From an uncultured Oscillospiraceae bacterium (GTDB taxonomy: Bacteria > Bacillota_A > Clostridia > Oscillospirales > Oscillospiraceae), in contig CALWWO010000073.1 in the NCBI GenBank assembly GCA_944385265.1, positions 1 to 7,100 on the forward strand: DNA of 7,100 nucleotides, given 5' to 3'. The notes under the pieces are model-generated. The model saw nothing but the letters and a program-made list of their open reading frames with translations, was not told the origin of the DNA and ran no database searches. Positions 5,035-7,100 of the stretch are shown here, one piece after another. The translations under genes were made by a program, and so were the position numbers. Each line of letters starts with the position of its first letter. Positions within the stretch are counted from its first letter, which is position 1.

Positions 5035-6442
5035 CATTTGGGAAATCTGTCAGCGTATCCGGCTTATCCAGAGAGCGCAGAGAGATCTCTTTTCCAATGA
5101 GCAGCTTTTTGCCAGAGATGTTGAACGGAAGCCAATCGGGCTGTTCGGCGACCTCGGGCTTTCCGTCGCATATAAAGGATATATACATGTTTTTTACAGT
5201 TTTTGCAATGCGGTCCGCTGCCTCTTTATCAACGTCCGGGTGACGTACGCCCCAGATGAGAGCGTCAGCCATTACGTGTAGTGCCGGCTGAAGCTCCATG
5301 CCGCAAAGCCAAACAGAAAGCCCCTTGCTGCTCAGCCATGCTGCTGCCCTGTCACTATGTGTGCGATACATAAAATCGGACAGTATACGGACCCATATTT
5401 CACCCAGCTCTTTTTCATCATCAATACCGTTAGCCAGCGTAGCAAATGCTTTAGCAGCATATCGGGAGTTATCGCCAAACAAGCCGTATATCATTTTCGG
5501 TGCGTTTTTACATGCATCTATTCCGGTGCTCCTGCCAAGCTCGCGTCTGCTTGAGATGATAAGGGATTCGCCGTTCCAGCCATTTGGAGAGAGCAGATGA
5601 TCCAGCCAATTAGATGGGATGAGCTTATCGTCTGCAACAGGACCGAACAGACATGTCGGCGCGTAGGACCTGTCAAGCTCGGCATGAGCGGCGAGAAGAG
5701 TTTTCATATCCGCGTTCATCAGATATTCAAGGTCATTATGACCGAGTATTTCCAAATATCTATCCGCAATATGCACGGCAGTTTCGCGGGTGCGTATCGC
5801 CTGGAATCCGCCGCTTGAAATTATGGCGCGGTGGAAATAATCCTTAGCGGCGGGAGACGCTATAAGCGCGCCCACGGATTTTCCGCCTGCGGAATAGCCG
5901 TATACAGTAATACGATTTTTATCGCCGCCAAATGTTTCAGCGTTATCATATACCCATTTGATTGCTGCGATCTGATCAGAAAAGCCGTAGTTTCCATCAT
6001 ATCCTTCGCCAAACAAGTGCGAAAGGTATAAAAAGCCGAATATATTTACGCGATAATTGACGCTTACAAAGACCATGTCATTTTCCTTCAGCCAAATAGA
6101 GGGCTCACAGCGCTGTGGATACGCATTATTTCCGTTTGAAAATGCTCCGCCGTAGAACTGTATTACGATCGGCAGACCGGCGCCCTTTTCAAGGCTCGTC
6201 GTAGCGATATTCAGATTCAAACAATCCTCGGATATCGCAGGTGCGTTTTCAAAAGAATTTTGAAGCCCGCCCTCCTTCTGCGGCGGCATATCGCGCCAGT
6301 GCGTGCAGTCAAGGACGCCGTCCCAGCAAGTCGGCTGGGCGTTTTGAAAACGCTTGGCTGTTGCATAAGGGACGCCCCTGAAGCAGTACATGTTTTCCTG
6401 CTCAAAGCCCATGATATAACCTGATGTTGTATTAATAGTCAT
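5006..6442 (-). CDS. Type-B carboxylesterase family alpha/beta hydrolase
   Basis: The 478-residue product belongs to the carboxylesterase type-B (COesterase) family, serine hydrolases that cleave carboxylic esters. Family landmarks are FRGVPYA at 21-27, SEDCLNLNI at 71-79 (the EDCLxLN signature), the oxyanion segment FYGGAF at 96-101, VSVNYRVNIFGFL at 126-138, GNYGFSDQIAAIKWV at 150-164 and the nucleophile elbow GYSAGG with Ser184. Probable triad partners are Glu301 (RREL) and His389 (ALHVMADALIWG); DWLPFN near 436 matches the usual C-terminal WPxY. The elbow is unusual: the common Glu before Ser is Tyr. No signal peptide is seen, so it is cytoplasmic. The ATG at 6442 is chosen because AAGGAG lies 9 bases upstream and the protein then begins MTINTTSGYIMG; longer frames to 6532 would run through a hairpin. 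The substrate is unknown. Its neighbours (binding protein, MadLM) suggest hydrolysis of an imported ester. Confidence 0.88.
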   Translation of the reverse strand: MTINTTSGYIMGFEQENMYCFRGVPYATAKRFQNAQPTCWDGVLDCTHWRDMPPQKEGGLQNSFENAPAISEDCLNLNIATTSLEKGAGLPIVIQFYGGAFSNGNNAYPQRCEPSIWLKENDMVFVSVNYRVNIFGFLYLSHLFGEGYDGNYGFSDQIAAIKWVYDNAETFGGDKNRITVYGYSAGGKSVGALIASPAAKDYFHRAIISSGGFQAIRTRETAVHIADRYLEILGHNDLEYLMNADMKTLLAAHAELDRSYAPTCLFGPVADDKLIPSNWLDHLLSPNGWNGESLIISSRRELGRSTGIDACKNAPKMIYGLFGDNSRYAAKAFATLANGIDDEKELGEIWVRILSDFMYRTHSDRAAAWLSSKGLSVWLCGMELQPALHVMADALIWGVRHPDVDKEAADRIAKTVKNMYISFICDGKPEVAEQPDWLPFNISGKKLLIGKEISLRSLDKPDTLTDFPNEAITLSQTL

Positions 6443-6451
6443 AAAAATATT

Positions 6452-6457
6452 CTCCTT
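6452..6457 (-). promoter_or_regulatory. Ribosome site that fixes the esterase start
   Basis: AAGGAG on the minus strand stands 9 bases before the ATG at 6442. The in-frame ATG at 6460 overlaps this element and has no ribosome site of its own, and the one at 6532 lies beyond the hairpin at 6494-6526. This supports the shorter 478-residue protein. Confidence 0.75.
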
Positions 6458-6468
6458 CATTTGTTGCA

Positions 6469-6485
6469 TGTTTAAGCGCTTTTCA
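6469..6485 (-). promoter_or_regulatory. Palindromic operator-like site before the esterase
   Basis: The core AAGCGCTT (6474-6481) is a perfect 8-bp palindrome with a central CG, flanked by TG on one side and CA on the other. That is the general form of LacI/CcpA-family operators, though the spacing is one base longer than a standard cre and only the inner positions match. It lies 27 to 43 bases upstream of the esterase ATG. Candidate only. Confidence 0.25.
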
Positions 6486-6493
6486 TTTAAATC

Positions 6494-6526
6494 GCCTCGG
6501 GAACTAGTTAAACTATTTCCCGAGGC
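6494..6526 (-). terminator. Hairpin between the binding-protein gene and the esterase
   Basis: GCCTCGGGAA (6494-6503) pairs perfectly with TTCCCGAGGC (6517-6526), and the loop adds TAGT/ACTA (6505-6508/6512-6515) after one mismatch. It begins about 32 bases past the binding-protein stop. The minus-strand tail is GATTTAAATG, too poor in T for a confident full terminator. A partial terminator or 3'-stabilising hairpin, giving more binding protein than esterase, is the likelier role; such hairpins are common behind abundant ABC binding-protein genes. Confidence 0.55.
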
Positions 6527-6558
6527 AAACAAAAGAAAGGAACAACTTATTTTATACT

Positions 6559-7100
6559 TTACTCAATATAATAGGCATCCTTAAACTCGATGTTCATACC
6601 CGAGTTATAATATCCCTGAAGCTTGGCGTCCAGCACATAGGCGTTTACCTGCCCGAGCAGCCACACGCACGGGATGACCTCGCGCTCGACAAGTTGGATT
6701 TCTTTAACGACAGGTATCTGTTCCTCAAGGTCCATTATCGACATTGCCTCAAGTATCATATCGTTGTATTCCTGAGCCTTCGGATGGAAGTCCGCATTCA
6801 GCCAGGTCGGATTGTTATGAAATTCTGTCGCCTCAATGCTCATGATGCCCTTTACCTGGGTGAGCGGCTCGTCTGCCGTACCACCTATACCGCGGATCAT
6901 GAGATCGTAATAGCTGGGTTCACCGCCGGCGAGGATGTCTCCGAATGCAGCGGCTTCGTATGTAGTGATTTCGATATTGAAGCCTATTTGATCAAGAGAG
7001 TTTTTGATTTGCTGAGCTTCAAGTGATCTTGCTTTCTGGGTATCTGTACAGAGTTTGAGTGTAAGCGGATTATCGGTAGAATATCCGGCTTCTGCCATCA
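6559..7100 (-). CDS. ABC transporter substrate-binding protein, family 5, C-terminal part (partial)
   Basis: The last 179 codons of a larger gene that runs off the right edge. The fragment begins MAEAGYSTDNPLTLKL, the usual internal position of SBP_bac_5 proteins (an AEAGY turn followed by a beta strand), then EAQQIKNSLDQIGFNIEI, YDLMIRGIGG and, near the end, a helix followed by VIPCVWLLGQVNAYVLD, matching the P-x-x-L/W-x-x-x-x-x-Y pattern near the C-terminus of the family. These extracellular lipoproteins capture peptides, nickel or other small solutes for an ABC importer. The N-terminal signal peptide and the first lobe are outside the window, so the ligand class cannot be judged. The apparent Met at 7098 is internal. 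The stop is TAA at 6561-6559, 116 bp before the esterase start. Its permease and ATPase genes are not in view. Confidence 0.82.
   Translation of the reverse strand, partial: MAEAGYSTDNPLTLKLCTDTQKARSLEAQQIKNSLDQIGFNIEITTYEAAAFGDILAGGEPSYYDLMIRGIGGTADEPLTQVKGIMSIEATEFHNNPTWLNADFHPKAQEYNDMILEAMSIMDLEEQIPVVKEIQLVEREVIPCVWLLGQVNAYVLDAKLQGYYNSGMNIEFKDAYYIE

Noticed and set aside
5298..6031. Plus-strand reading frames of 64 to 100 codons opposite the esterase
   Set aside because: They are antisense to a well-supported coding region and show no recognisable domains.
6443..6532. N-terminal extension of the esterase to 6532
   Set aside because: The extra 30 residues would be encoded across the 6494-6526 hairpin and lack a ribosome site; the ATG at 6442 has AAGGAG at ideal spacing.

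Overview
The window looks like chromosome from an anaerobic Clostridia-type Firmicute, probably an uncultured gut lineage. The evidence is the gene order infB-rbfA-nrnA-truB-ribF, AGGAGG-type ribosome sites, TTG as well as ATG starts, frequent ATA isoleucine codons and intermediate GC. It holds two blocks facing each other: a housekeeping operon on the plus strand (1-3528) and an accessory transport/hydrolase operon on the minus strand (3801-7100).

Plus block: the last 85 codons of infB (translation initiation factor IF-2), a 152-bp structured spacer, then rbfA (30S maturation), nrnA (DHH/DHHA1 nanoRNase/pAp phosphatase), truB (tRNA pseudouridine-55 synthase) and ribF (riboflavin kinase/FAD synthetase). 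The last four genes are packed tightly, with a 23-bp overlap followed by gaps of 18 and 11 bp. This is the common Firmicute translation and RNA-processing operon. The start of rbfA is unusual: the only strong Shine-Dalgarno sequence in its leader lies 60 bases upstream and has no start codon behind it.

Middle (3529-3800): a convergent intergenic region with AT-rich palindromes, a very strong intrinsic terminator for the ribF side (3634-3672) and a second long hairpin (3733-3776) just past the end of madM.

Minus block, in transcription order from the right edge: the C-terminal part of a family-5 (peptide/nickel type) ABC substrate-binding protein, a hairpin spacer, a cytoplasmic type-B carboxylesterase with an atypical G-Y-S-A-G-G nucleophile elbow, and madL-madM, the two subunits of the MadLM malonate transporter, whose genes overlap by ATGA. 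No malonate decarboxylase gene is present, and none can lie directly downstream because the ribF operon is there. The simplest reading is a small uptake-and-hydrolysis locus: the binding protein and its off-window permease import a compound, the esterase cleaves an ester, and MadLM moves malonate or a related dicarboxylate. The substrate link is inference.

I saw no RNA genes, CRISPR arrays, insertion sequences or phage genes. No clearly new system is evident. The points most worth a second look are the esterase-MadLM pairing, the CcpA-site-like and inverted-repeat sequences before madL, and the rbfA leader.
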